DNA from: Conexibacter woesei Iso977N
GTDB lineage: Bacteria > Actinomycetota > Thermoleophilia > Solirubrobacterales > Solirubrobacteraceae
Direction: 5' to 3'
DNA length: 64,000 nt
Assembly: GCF_000424625.1 (NCBI RefSeq)
Contig: NZ_AUKG01000002.1
Coordinates: 1,178,001-1,242,000, forward strand
Positions 1 through 8,196 of this stretch are shown here, one piece after another. A program made the translations under genes and the position numbers. Within the stretch, counting starts at the first letter, position 1; the number at the start of each line of letters is the position of its first letter. Under the pieces are notes generated by a model. It worked only from the letters and a program-made list of their open reading frames with translations. It searched no databases and was not told the DNA's origin.

Positions 1-1
1 C

Positions 2-229
2 ATCTTGCTCGAGGGCGGGCCGCACCTGGCGGGCGCGTTCCTCGACGCGGGGGAGATCGACGAGGTCCGGCTGTTCCTGGCGCCGTTGCTGCTCGGCGGA
101 TCGAAGGCGCGCGATCCGCTGGAGGGCGAGGGCGTGGAGAAGATCAGCGAGGCGCTGCGCGCGCTGACGCTGGACTGCGAGCGCGTCGCCGACGACGTCC
201 TGATCAGCGCCCGTCTGCGGGAGTGGTAG
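2..229 (+). CDS. ribD: RibD C-terminal end (reductase domain), partial
   Basis: This is the last 75 codons of a gene that begins before the window. The LLEGGPHLAGAFLDAGEIDEV and FLAPLLLGG segments are typical of the C-terminal reductase half of bifunctional RibD, which reduces the ribosyl group of the deaminated pyrimidine intermediate with NADPH in riboflavin synthesis. The deaminase half would lie upstream and cannot be seen. The stop lies three bases before the ribE start, so it is the upstream member of the rib operon. A stand-alone reductase without a deaminase domain cannot be excluded from this fragment. Confidence 0.85.
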   Translation: MLLEGGPHLAGAFLDAGEIDEVRLFLAPLLLGGSKARDPLEGEGVEKISEALRALTLDCERVADDVLISARLREW

Positions 230-232
230 TCG

Positions 233-826
233 ATGTTCACGGGACTTGTTGAGGATCTTGGAGAAGTCGTCGCGGTCGACGCGGGCGCCGAGGGCTCGGT
301 CCTGACGGTCGCCTCGAGGCTGACCGACGAAGTCGGGCTGGGCGACTCGGTCGCGGTCAACGGCGTCTGCCTGACCGCGACGCGGATCGAGGACGGCCGC
401 ATGTCCTTCGACGTCATGCTGGAGTCGCTGCGGCGCTCGTCGCTCGGCGGCGTCGAGGTCGGCTCGGGCGTGAACCTCGAGCTGGCGATGAAGGCCGGCG
501 CGCGCCTGGGCGGTCACATCATGCAGGGGCATGTCGATGGCATTGGGTCGGTCTCCGGCATTGCCGAGGACGGCTTCTCGCGCGTCGTGACGATCGACGC
601 GCCCGCAGACTTGTTGAAGTACGTGGTGGAGAAGGGCTCGATCGCCGTGGACGGGATCAGCCTGACCGTGTCGCGGGTCGATGACACGTCGTTCGACGTG
701 TCGTTGATCCCGGAGACGCTCGAACGCACCAACCTGGGCGGCACCGCTGTGGGCCGCACCGTGAACCTGGAGGTCGACGTCGTGGCCAAGTACGTGGAGA
801 AGCTCGTCGGGGTGCATGCCCGATGA
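233..826 (+). CDS. ribE: Riboflavin synthase, alpha subunit
   Basis: It catalyses dismutation of two 6,7-dimethyl-8-ribityllumazine molecules to riboflavin. The 197-residue protein starts MFTGLVEDLGEV, the usual family start, and shows the internal duplication of the family: two lumazine-binding barrels, each with a GHIMQGHVDG or SVAVNGVCLT type segment (residues about 1-95 and 96-190). Length is normal. ATG 233 follows the ribD stop by three bases, and its TGA overlaps the ribBA start (ATGA), so the genes are cotranscribed and probably translationally coupled. Confidence 0.96.
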   Translation: MFTGLVEDLGEVVAVDAGAEGSVLTVASRLTDEVGLGDSVAVNGVCLTATRIEDGRMSFDVMLESLRRSSLGGVEVGSGVNLELAMKAGARLGGHIMQGHVDGIGSVSGIAEDGFSRVVTIDAPADLLKYVVEKGSIAVDGISLTVSRVDDTSFDVSLIPETLERTNLGGTAVGRTVNLEVDVVAKYVEKLVGVHAR

Positions 827-2121
827 AGCCGACCGGTGAGGTCGCGCGCGAGGACGTGAGGTTCTCGACGATCGAGGAGGCGCTGGAGGACATCGCCGCC
901 GGCAAGATGATCGTGGTCGTCGACGACGAGGACCGCGAGAACGAGGGCGACGTCGTCATGGCGGCGGAGTTCGTCACCGCCGACGACATCAACTTCATGA
1001 CGCGCCAGGCGGGCGGCTGGATCTGTCTCACGCTGACGCCGGACCGCTGCGACGAGCTCGGCCTCGAGCTGATGTCCTTGAAGAACGAGTCCGCGCACGA
1101 GACGCCGTTCACGGTCACGATCGAGGCGCGCGAGGGCGTCACCACCGGCATCTCGACCGCCGACCAGGCGACGACGATCCGGACCGCGGTCGCGCCGGAC
1201 AAGGGCAAGGCCGACATCGTGGTCCCGGGCCACGTGCATCCTTTGAAGGCGCGCGAGGGCGGCGTGCTGGAGCGCACGGGGCACACCGAGGCGTCGGTCG
1301 ACCTCGCGCGGCTGGCGGGCGTCATGCCCGCGGGCGTGATCTGCGAGGTGCAGAACGAGGACGGCTCGATGGCGCGCGTCGGCGACCTCGCCGCGTACTG
1401 CCACAAGCACGGCTTCAAGATGATCACGATCGCCGACCTGATCGCCTACCGGCGGCGGCACGACAAGCTCGTGGAGCGCGTGGTCTCGACGTCGATGCCG
1501 ACCGGCTTCGGCGACTTCACCGTGTACGGGTACCGGTCGCTGGTCGACGACAAGCACCACGTCGCGATGGTCAAGGGTGACGTCGAGGGCAAGGAGGACG
1601 TGCTGGTGCGCGTACACTCCGAGTGCCTGACCGGTGACGTCTTCCATTCGCTGCGCTGCGACTGCGGCGAGCAGCTGGAGAGCGCGCTGTCGATGATCGA
1701 GGCCGAGGGCGAGGGCGTCCTGCTGTACCTCGCCCAGGAGGGGCGCGGCATCGGCCTGCTCAACAAGCTCAAGGCCTACAAGTTGCAGGAGGAGGGCTAC
1801 GACACCGTCGACGCCAACCTCAAGCTGGGGCTCCCGGCGGACCTGCGCGACTACGGCATCGGCGCACAGATCCTGGCCGACCTCGGGCTGTCGTCGCTGC
1901 GGATCCTGACCAACAACCCCAAGAAGATCCGCGGGTTGGAGGGCTACGGGCTGCGGGTGACCGACCAGGTCCCGATCGCGCACGCGCCGAACCCGCACAA
2001 CGAGCGGTACCTGCGCACGAAGGCCGAGCGGATGGGGCACACGCTGCACCACCAGGGGCTGGCGCTCGACGAGGAGATGCTCCACGACGAGCACGTGCGC
2101 GACGAGGAGAAGGGCGCGTGA
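823..2121 (+). CDS. ribBA: Bifunctional DHBP synthase / GTP cyclohydrolase II
   Basis: It supplies both precursors of riboflavin: 3,4-dihydroxy-2-butanone 4-phosphate from ribulose 5-phosphate, and the pyrimidine from GTP. The N-terminal domain (about 1-205) has the DDEDRENEGD acidic loop and the HTEASVDLARLAG region of RibB. The C-terminal domain (about 210-410) has HSECLTGDVFHSLRCDCGEQ, where three cysteines bind zinc, and EGRGIGL of RibA. Length of 432 residues is normal for the fusion. The ATG overlaps the ribE stop and the TGA overlaps the ribH GTG. Confidence 0.97.
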   Translation: MKPTGEVAREDVRFSTIEEALEDIAAGKMIVVVDDEDRENEGDVVMAAEFVTADDINFMTRQAGGWICLTLTPDRCDELGLELMSLKNESAHETPFTVTIEAREGVTTGISTADQATTIRTAVAPDKGKADIVVPGHVHPLKAREGGVLERTGHTEASVDLARLAGVMPAGVICEVQNEDGSMARVGDLAAYCHKHGFKMITIADLIAYRRRHDKLVERVVSTSMPTGFGDFTVYGYRSLVDDKHHVAMVKGDVEGKEDVLVRVHSECLTGDVFHSLRCDCGEQLESALSMIEAEGEGVLLYLAQEGRGIGLLNKLKAYKLQEEGYDTVDANLKLGLPADLRDYGIGAQILADLGLSSLRILTNNPKKIRGLEGYGLRVTDQVPIAHAPNPHNERYLRTKAERMGHTLHHQGLALDEEMLHDEHVRDEEKGA

Positions 2122-2558
2122 GGTTCGCCATCTGCGTTGCGCGGTTCTACGAGGACCTGGCGGAGCGGCTGATCGACGGGGCGGAGGACGTTCTCGCCGA
2201 GAAGTGCGTCATCGAGACGGACGTCGACATTTTTGATGTTCCCGGCGCCTACGAGCTGCCGCTGGCCGCGCAGTTCGCCGCGGAGTCGGGGAAGTACGAC
2301 GGGGTCGTGTGCCTCGGCGCCGTGATCAGGGGCGAGACGACGCACTACGACTACGTCTGCGGCGAGAGCGCCCGCGGGATCCAGGACGTCCAGCTGAGGA
2401 CCGGCGTGCCGTGCTCGTTTGGCGTGTTGACGGTCAACAACAAGGACCAGGCGCTGGCCCGGTCCGGCGGGGACAAGCGCAACTCGGGCGCGCACGCCGC
2501 GGAGGCCGTGCTGGCGCTGCTTGAGATCAAGAGACAACTGGCGCCCACCACCTCCTGA
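2118..2558 (+). CDS. ribH: Lumazine synthase (beta subunit)
   Basis: It condenses the butanone phosphate from RibB with the ribitylamino-pyrimidine to give 6,7-dimethyl-8-ribityllumazine, the substrate of RibE. The 146-residue protein shows the family segments IFDVPGAYELP, GVVCLGAVIRGETTHYDYVC (with the catalytic-region histidine) and FGVLTVNN. The GTG start overlaps the ribBA stop, and the protein starts directly with the first strand (RFAICVARF), so there is no N-terminal tail. These proteins usually form icosahedral or pentameric shells. It is the last clear riboflavin gene of the operon. Confidence 0.96.
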   Translation: MRFAICVARFYEDLAERLIDGAEDVLAEKCVIETDVDIFDVPGAYELPLAAQFAAESGKYDGVVCLGAVIRGETTHYDYVCGESARGIQDVQLRTGVPCSFGVLTVNNKDQALARSGGDKRNSGAHAAEAVLALLEIKRQLAPTTS

Positions 2559-2581
2559 CTCGCGGTACGCTCGGTCCTGCT

Positions 2582-2902
2582 GTGAGCCTCGAAGTCGTCG
2601 CGATCCTCCTGACGCTCCTCGTCCACATCCTGGGCGCGGCCGTCCTCGTGAAGGTCCTCCTGGACGGCGAGCAGATCGACTGGCGCGGAACCCTGTTCCC
2701 CCGCGACGACGACGGCGGCCCACCGAAGTGGGACCCACCGGAGCCAGAGCCGGACCCGTCGGGCGGCAGCCTGCCGCTGCCGGAGTCGTCCCCCTCGCGC
2801 TTCCGCCTCCGCCGCAAGGGCACCCCTTCCTACCCGAAGCCCCCTCGCCGCCCGGCCCATACGCCCGAGCGCACCCCGGACCGCGAACCCGCGTCCCACT
2901 GA
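2582..2902 (+). CDS. Small membrane-anchored proline-rich protein, function unknown
   Basis: This 106-residue protein starts at GTG 2582, 23 bases after ribH, so it may be the tail of the rib operon. Residues about 3-26 (SLEVVAILLTLLVHILGAAVLVKVLL) form one hydrophobic segment, probably a membrane anchor or uncleaved signal. The rest is hydrophilic, rich in proline and in aspartate/glutamate and then in arginine, and looks disordered. I do not recognise a family. Coding is supported by the hydrophobic start and by placement right after ribH. The proline-rich tail is composition-biased, so the exact gene end is less certain. Confidence 0.6.
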   Translation: MSLEVVAILLTLLVHILGAAVLVKVLLDGEQIDWRGTLFPRDDDGGPPKWDPPEPEPDPSGGSLPLPESSPSRFRLRRKGTPSYPKPPRRPAHTPERTPDREPASH

Positions 2903-3071
2903 CCGCCTCCGGCGCATCGATCGACGCGCCTCCTCGCCTGCTGCAGCGCGACCGCTTCTGGCCGCGCTCGGCCGCAGCGTCTCTGCCGACCTGCCGCTAC
3001 CAATCGTGAGTTCCTGCAGCGTGGCGACCGCTCTGCGGTCCTCCGCCGGCGCCGCACATCGCTAGACGCGC

Positions 3072-3827
3072 CTACTCGCTGCGGGTCGCGCCACCGGCCC
3101 TGGCCGCGACCGGCGGCAGCGCCTCCGGCGCGGCGGAGAACATGCGCGCCAGCGTCTCGCCGACGCGTTCGCGGACGACGAGGGCGCTGCGTTGGACGTG
3201 GGCGCGCATGAAGGCGGCGGAGGCGTCGGCGTCGCCGGCCAGGACGAGGTCGATGATCTCGAGGTGCTCGGCGATCGTTGCGCCGATGCGCTCGTCCTCG
3301 GTGAAGTCGTGGATGCGCAGGACGCGGATGCGCTCGTTGGTCGCGCGCAGCATCCGGGTCGCCGTCGCGTTGCCGGAGGCGCCGGCGATGCGCTCGTGGA
3401 AGGACTCGTCGCGGTGGACGAAGTCGGGCGTCCGGAGCGTCTCGGGCGCGGTCCTCCACTGCGCCCGCAAGGCAAGCCAATCATGTTGGACCGCCTCCAG
3501 CAGCTCGCGGTCGCCGCCGGTCGACGCGCGGCGCGCGGTCAGCTCCTCCAGCGCCAGCCGGACGTCGTAGACCTCCTGCATCGTCCGGACGTCCGGCAGC
3601 CGCGGCCGCAGCCCGCCGGCCGGATCCCGGACGAGATGCCCGTCGCCCTCCAGGCGCCGCAGCGCCTCCCGGACCGGTGTGCGCGACGTCGCGTACTCGG
3701 CGGCCAGCTGGACCTCGACCAGCCGCTCGCCCGCGGGCAGCTCGCCGGCCAGCAGGCGATCGCGGATCTCCGTGTAGACCCGCTCGGCCTGCGAGACCGA
3801 CCCGGCCGCGGCGGCGCCGCCGCTCAA
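3072..3827 (-). CDS. GntR-family (FCD subfamily) transcriptional regulator
   Basis: The 251-residue protein has a winged helix-turn-helix at about 12-80 (RDRLLAGELPAGERL and SRTPVREALRRLEGDGHL are GntR signatures). An all-helical FCD ligand-binding domain follows at about 90-235, with FHERIAGASGN and the HLEIIDLVLAGDADASAAFMRAH segment that carries metal/ligand-binding histidines. FCD regulators usually sense small organic acids. I chose TTG 3827 because it overlaps the stop of the upstream DUF1116 gene (TTGA) and no ATG or GTG lies nearby in frame. It probably controls the DUF1116 gene and perhaps the divergent hydrolase-permease pair. Confidence 0.88.
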   Translation of the reverse strand: MSGGAAAAGSVSQAERVYTEIRDRLLAGELPAGERLVEVQLAAEYATSRTPVREALRRLEGDGHLVRDPAGGLRPRLPDVRTMQEVYDVRLALEELTARRASTGGDRELLEAVQHDWLALRAQWRTAPETLRTPDFVHRDESFHERIAGASGNATATRMLRATNERIRVLRIHDFTEDERIGATIAEHLEIIDLVLAGDADASAAFMRAHVQRSALVVRERVGETLARMFSAAPEALPPVAARAGGATRSE

Positions 3828-5056
3828 GCCGGCACCGCCGCCACCCGCGCGTCCAGCTCCTCGATCGCGGCCTCGAACGCCTCGAACGGCGGGTGCGTCA
3901 CGCCGCCGCCGATCTGCCCGACGCCCGGTTCGCGGTGCGCGATCCCGGTGTGGACCGGCGGGCGGATCCCGGTGTCGACGACCAGCCGCGCGTCCACGCC
4001 GAGGATCGCGGGCACGGGCGCGGGCTCGTACAGCCGCAGGTCCGGGTGGTCGGCGGCCGCGATCGTCCGGAAGCGCTGCATCAGCCCGGGCGCGTCGTCG
4101 AAGCTCAGCCCGACCGACGGGGCCGCCAGCGGCGACGCGCTCAGCGCCAGCGCGCCCAACCCGTACACCTCGACGATCGCGCTGTCGCCCAGGTCGGGGT
4201 TCATGTCCTCCAAGGTGTAGGGGTCGATCAGGCGCGCCGGATCCGGGAGCGCGGCGGGACCCACGAACCACTGCGAGCCGGTCCCGCTGAGCTGGATCCC
4301 GACCTCGACGCCGTTGCGCGCGATCACGGTCAGCAGCGACGACCCCGGCACGTCGGCCGCGCACACCATCGCGAGCTTCGCGCTGACCATCGCCAGGTTG
4401 AGGAAGAACTGGCCGTTGTTGAGGATGAACGCCCGGACGTCCTCCGGCAGCCACGGCGCGAGCGCGTCGTGGGCCAGCCTCGACCCCGCTTCGGTGCGGT
4501 GGTGGCACTCGTCGCCGAGCTCCAGCGCGCGGCCCTGGACCTCCAGCAGGTCCAGCGGCCCGTGCTCGCGCAGCGCGCCGGCCAGCGCGGGGCCGAGCAC
4601 GTCGCGCATCCACTCCAGCCGCGCGACGACCTCCGGCCCGTCGGCGCCGTAGCGCAGGACCTTCCCGGAGCCCTCGTTGAGCGGGCACCACGCCTCGCGG
4701 CCGGTCGCCGCGTCGCGCGCGACGAGCACCGGCATCGACGCGGTCACGGCGCCGGACATCGGCCCGACGCCGCCCATGTCGTGGTTGGGCCGGACGTCGA
4801 TCGCGCCCGCGTCGAGCAGGTCCAGCGCCGCAGCCGCGTCGGGGGCGCGGCCCTCGATCGCCAGCGCGACGGCCAGCGCGGTGCGCATCGGCGCGCACAT
4901 CGCGCGCGGGTGGATCGGCGGCCCGGCGTGGCCGACCGCGCCCGCGGCCAGCGCGGGCACGACGTCGCCCGCCGGGCGCACGTCCACCAACAACGGCCGG
5001 GCCGCGGCGAGGGCGGCGACGGCGGGATCGCCTGCGGCATGCAGCTCTGTGTGCAT
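3824..5056 (-). CDS. DUF1116 protein, YlbE/AllG-like
   Basis: The 410-residue protein resembles the DUF1116 family throughout: RPNHDMGGVGPMSGAVTASMPV near the N-terminus, CPLNEGSGKVLRYG, an RAFILNNGQFFLNLAMVSAK segment and a GTGSQWFVGPA segment. Escherichia coli YlbE belongs to this family and acts with FdrA and YlbF in oxamate carbamoyl transfer during anaerobic allantoin use (recalled from the literature). No FdrA- or YlbF-like gene is present here, so the reaction may differ. It is followed by its probable regulator and faces an isochorismatase-type hydrolase and a nucleobase-type permease, which supports a role with carbamoyl or ureide nitrogen compounds (inference). Confidence 0.82.
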   Translation of the reverse strand: MHTELHAAGDPAVAALAAARPLLVDVRPAGDVVPALAAGAVGHAGPPIHPRAMCAPMRTALAVALAIEGRAPDAAAALDLLDAGAIDVRPNHDMGGVGPMSGAVTASMPVLVARDAATGREAWCPLNEGSGKVLRYGADGPEVVARLEWMRDVLGPALAGALREHGPLDLLEVQGRALELGDECHHRTEAGSRLAHDALAPWLPEDVRAFILNNGQFFLNLAMVSAKLAMVCAADVPGSSLLTVIARNGVEVGIQLSGTGSQWFVGPAALPDPARLIDPYTLEDMNPDLGDSAIVEVYGLGALALSASPLAAPSVGLSFDDAPGLMQRFRTIAAADHPDLRLYEPAPVPAILGVDARLVVDTGIRPPVHTGIAHREPGVGQIGGGVTHPPFEAFEAAIEELDARVAAVPA

Positions 5057-5124
5057 GGGGGCAACCTACGGGCGACCGCCGGTCCTGCCCTTGGACACGC
5101 GGGCCAGGATCGCGCCGCCCCGTT

Positions 5125-5147
5125 TGGACCGCTGGCCTTGCGGTCCA
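5125..5147. promoter_or_regulatory. Inverted repeat in divergent intergenic region
   Basis: Eight-base perfect arms (TGGACCGC and GCGGTCCA) flank a seven-base spacer, between the DUF1116 gene and the divergent hydrolase gene. Position and symmetry suit an operator for the GntR regulator, but the spacing is not that of the classic FadR site. A transcript hairpin is the alternative. Confidence 0.4.
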
Positions 5148-5242
5148 TGGGGTTTCCGCCTCGCTGTCCGATGAGCCGGCCACACCGGCCGCGTTAGCTT
5201 CGCGCCGCCGTCGACACCACTGCATACAGCCCCGGAGAGGCC

Positions 5243-5929
5243 ATGACCATCAGCGTTCCCGCTGCGCCCTACGACTTCGAGCTGGACCCCGCGAGCACCG
5301 CGCTCGTCATCATCGACATGCAGCGCGACTTCCTCTACCCAGGCGGCTTCGGCTCGCTCCTGGGCAATGACGTTGCCTTGCTCCAGACCACGATCGCGCC
5401 GCTGCAGCGCGTCCTGGCCGCCGCCCGCGCCGCCGGGATGGCGGTGATCCACACCCGCGAGGGCCATCGCCCGGACCTGACCGACGCGCCGCCGGCCAAG
5501 CTCGCCCGCGGCCGACTGGCGTGCGGGATCGGCGACCCCGGCCCGTTCGGCCGGATCCTCGTCCGCGGCGAGGAGGGCCACGACATCATCGACGAGCTCG
5601 CGCCCGCCGAGGGCGAGCCGGTCCTCGACAAGCCCGGCAAGGGCGCGTTCTACGCCACCGACCTGGAGCTGCTGCTGCGCAACCGCGGGATCACGCGGCT
5701 GGTCGTGACCGGCGTGACGACCGAGGTCTGCGTCCACACGACCGTCCGCGAGGCCAACGACCGCGGGTTCGAGTGCCTCGTCCTGGCCGACTGCGTCGGC
5801 TCGTACTTCCCGGAGTTCCACGAGGTCGGCCTGAAGATGATCGCCGCGCAGGGCGGGATCTTCGGCTGGGTCGCCCCGTCGGCAGCGCTGCTGGAGCAGC
5901 TGCCCGTGCCCACCACCACCATCGCCTAG
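5243..5929 (+). CDS. Isochorismatase-family cysteine hydrolase, biuret amidohydrolase-like
   Basis: The 228-residue protein has the family catalytic triad in the expected spacing: D25 in VIIDMQRDF, K130 in VLDKPGKGAF and C163 in TGVTTEVCVHTT. The order and the GDPGPFGRILVRGEEGHDIIDEL segment resemble biuret amidohydrolases more than true isochorismatases. Such enzymes attack amide bonds of biuret, ureidoacrylate or related compounds through a thioester on the cysteine. A GGAGAGG ribosome-binding site precedes ATG 5243, and the permease gene starts 15 bases after the stop, so substrate uptake and hydrolysis are probably linked. Exact substrate is inference. Confidence 0.85.
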   Translation: MTISVPAAPYDFELDPASTALVIIDMQRDFLYPGGFGSLLGNDVALLQTTIAPLQRVLAAARAAGMAVIHTREGHRPDLTDAPPAKLARGRLACGIGDPGPFGRILVRGEEGHDIIDELAPAEGEPVLDKPGKGAFYATDLELLLRNRGITRLVVTGVTTEVCVHTTVREANDRGFECLVLADCVGSYFPEFHEVGLKMIAAQGGIFGWVAPSAALLEQLPVPTTTIA

Positions 5930-5944
5930 AGCAAGGACTACATC

Positions 5945-7612
5945 ATGAGTAGCGACACCTACGTGTTGCCCGCCTCCGGGGGCAGCGCGTCGCCGCGCCT
6001 GCCCTTCTGGACGCGCGGCGACCTGAACGCCTTCTTCGGCCTCGGCATCAACATGTTGGTCAACGTCCTGGTGCTGGCGGGCCTGGCCGCCGGCGTCGTC
6101 AACATCCCGGCCCACGACGTCTACCGCGTGATCCTCCCGGCGCTCGGCGTCGAGCTGCTGGTCGGCAACGTCTTCTACTTCTACCTCGCGCGCCGCCTGG
6201 CGGCGAAGGAGAACCGGACCGACGTCGCCGCGATGCCCTACGGGCCCAGCGTCCCGCACATGTTCATCGTCACGTTCGTGATCATGTTGCCGACCTACCT
6301 GCAGACCAGGGACGCGGTCAAGGCGTGGGAGGCGGGGCTGGCCTGGGCGTTCATCATCGGCTTGATCATCCTGGTGGGCGCGTTCGTCGGGCCCTACCTG
6401 CGCAAGTACACGCCGCGGGCGGCGTTGTTGGGGACCTTGGCCGGCATCTCCATCACCTTCATCTCGATGCGGCCGGCGTCCCAGATGTGGGAGGCCGCGT
6501 GGATCGCGCTGCCGGTGCTGACGCTCATCCTGATCGGCTTCGTCTCGGGCGTGCGCCTTCCGGGCAACGTGCCGATGGGGATCGTGGCGCTCGGCGCCGG
6601 CACCGCGATCGCCTGGATCGGTGGCTACATGGACGGGGATGCCGTGTCGCACGGGGTCGATCAGATCGCGGTCGGCCTGCCGTCGCTGGACATCGGGCGG
6701 TTGAGCGACGGGCTGTCGTCGATCTCGCCGCTGCTGGCCACGGCGATCCCGTTGGGCATCTACAACTTCATGGAGGCGATGTCGAACGTGGAGAGCGCGG
6801 CGGCCGCGGGCGACAGGTACAACCTGCGCGCGGTGCTGCTGGCCGACGGCACGGGCGCGATCGTCGGCGCGATCGCCGGTTGCCCGTTCCCGCCCGCGGT
6901 GTACATCGGGCAGCCGGGGTGGAAGGAGGCCGGTGGGCGGATCTCGTACTCGCTCGCGACCGGCGTCGTGATCTTCCTGCTGTGCGCGCTCGGGTTCTTC
7001 CCGCTGCTGGCGGCGGTCCTGCCGATCCCGGCGATCGTCCCGATCCTGTTGTTCATCGGGTTGGTCATCGGCGCGCAGTCCTTCCGAGCGGTTCCGAAGG
7101 CCTACTACCCGGCGGTCGTGATCGCGATGGTCCCGAACGTGGCGTCGTGGGGCGTCGGGCAGGTCGACAACGCGTTGGCCGCGGCGGGGACGAGCGCGTC
7201 GCAGGTCGGGTTCGACAAGCTGTCGGCGGCGGGGACGATCTACGGCGGGATGAACACGCTCGGGCAGGGCGCGGTCCTGGTCGGGATGGTCCTGGCGGCG
7301 ATCACGGTGTTCATCGTCGACCGGAAGTTCCTGTGGGCCGCGGCGTTCAGCGCGTTCGGCGGCGTGCTCACGTTGGTGGGGTTGATCCACTCGCCGAAGG
7401 TCCACGTGTTCAGCGGCGAGAGGGTCGCGCTCGGCTACGGGTTCGCGGCGGTCGTCTGCCTGGCGTTCGCGTGGCTGAAGCCGCCGCTGCGTGAGCTGGA
7501 TCCGAACGACCCGGAGGACGTGGCCGGCGCCGCGTTCGAGGGTGGGGCGGAGGAGTACGAGACGGCGCCGGCGGTCAACGGCGCGCGGGCGCCGGAGCCG
7601 GTGGGCGTCTAG
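5945..7612 (+). CDS. NCS2-family (xanthine/uracil type) permease
   Basis: The 555-residue protein has about a dozen hydrophobic segments, starting with FWTRGDLNAFFGLGINMLVN and ending with a soluble acidic tail after about residue 510. The layout matches the AzgA-like branch of nucleobase permeases, and PFPPAVYIGQPGWKE resembles the substrate-site loop between transmembrane segments 9 and 10. It probably imports a purine, pyrimidine or ureide by cation or proton symport. It lies 15 bases downstream of the hydrolase gene, so they form one operon. Its stop overlaps that of the convergent TetR gene. Confidence 0.87.
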   Translation: MSSDTYVLPASGGSASPRLPFWTRGDLNAFFGLGINMLVNVLVLAGLAAGVVNIPAHDVYRVILPALGVELLVGNVFYFYLARRLAAKENRTDVAAMPYGPSVPHMFIVTFVIMLPTYLQTRDAVKAWEAGLAWAFIIGLIILVGAFVGPYLRKYTPRAALLGTLAGISITFISMRPASQMWEAAWIALPVLTLILIGFVSGVRLPGNVPMGIVALGAGTAIAWIGGYMDGDAVSHGVDQIAVGLPSLDIGRLSDGLSSISPLLATAIPLGIYNFMEAMSNVESAAAAGDRYNLRAVLLADGTGAIVGAIAGCPFPPAVYIGQPGWKEAGGRISYSLATGVVIFLLCALGFFPLLAAVLPIPAIVPILLFIGLVIGAQSFRAVPKAYYPAVVIAMVPNVASWGVGQVDNALAAAGTSASQVGFDKLSAAGTIYGGMNTLGQGAVLVGMVLAAITVFIVDRKFLWAAAFSAFGGVLTLVGLIHSPKVHVFSGERVALGYGFAAVVCLAFAWLKPPLRELDPNDPEDVAGAAFEGGAEEYETAPAVNGARAPEPVGV

Positions 7613-8196
7613 CGCGGTCGCTGCGCCGCCACCGCGGCCCAGGCACCGTCGGCGATCAGGCCGGCGGTGCCGGGGTCGGTGAGGTCGATCGCGCCGGCGC
7701 GCGCGTGCTGGGCGGTGATGACCGGCCAGTTCAGGCACCCGAGGACGAGGGCTGAGAGGACGCGGACGGGGCCGTCGACGACGGTCCCGTCCCGTTGTCC
7801 CTCCTGGAGGAGGGCGTCGAGGATCCGGATGGGGTAGGGGAAGTCGGCGGGCAGGGCGGAGAGGAAGCGATGCTGGTGGCCCAGCACGAAGGCATGGGCA
7901 TTGGGTTGCTCGTTGCGCTCGGTGAGGTTCTGGCGGGCGAGCGCCTTCACGCGCTCCTCGACGCTCAGCGTGGTGTCGCCGGCGATCGTTGCGAACGCCT
8001 CGGCGGTCCGCCGCATGTGGGTCGCGAAGAGGTCGGCGGCGACCGCCTCCTTGGATGGGTAGTGGCGGTACAGCGCTGCGTCGCTGACCCCGGCGCGCGC
8101 CGCGATCTGCCTGACGCGCGCGGCGTCGTAGCCGTGCTCGGCGAAGACCGCGAGCGCGGCGTCGAGGATCTCGCCCTGGCGTGACGGGCGCGGCAC
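7609..8196 (-). CDS. TetR-family transcriptional regulator
   Basis: The 195-residue protein has the TetR DNA-binding region at about 8-55 (ILDAALAVFAEHGYDAARVRQIAARAGVSDAALYRHYPSKEAV), followed by a helical ligand-binding domain. GTG 8196 abuts the stop of the hydrolase gene, so the two are cotranscribed from the promoter near 8990. An 18-base palindrome at that promoter is the likely operator, which would make this an autoregulated repressor of the hydrolase-regulator pair. The inducer is unknown. The gene converges on the permease gene and overlaps it at the stop codons. Confidence 0.92.
   Translation of the reverse strand: MPRPSRQGEILDAALAVFAEHGYDAARVRQIAARAGVSDAALYRHYPSKEAVAADLFATHMRRTAEAFATIAGDTTLSVEERVKALARQNLTERNEQPNAHAFVLGHQHRFLSALPADFPYPIRILDALLQEGQRDGTVVDGPVRVLSALVLGCLNWPVITAQHARAGAIDLTDPGTAGLIADGAWAAVAAQRPR

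Noticed and set aside
514-2094. Long open frame opposite ribE and ribBA
   Set aside because: It lies on the reverse strand of two certain genes, has low-complexity His/Arg/Leu/Val-rich sequence and matches no family. In such GC-rich DNA, long shadow frames are expected.
2903-3071. Small gene or terminator after the proline-rich protein gene
   Set aside because: No reading frame with a credible start was found; a six-base stem (GACCGC/GCGGTC) near 3025 is too weak to call.
5066-7738. 890-codon open frame opposite the hydrolase and permease genes
   Set aside because: It is an Arg/Asp/His-rich shadow frame; the plus-strand genes have clear family motifs.
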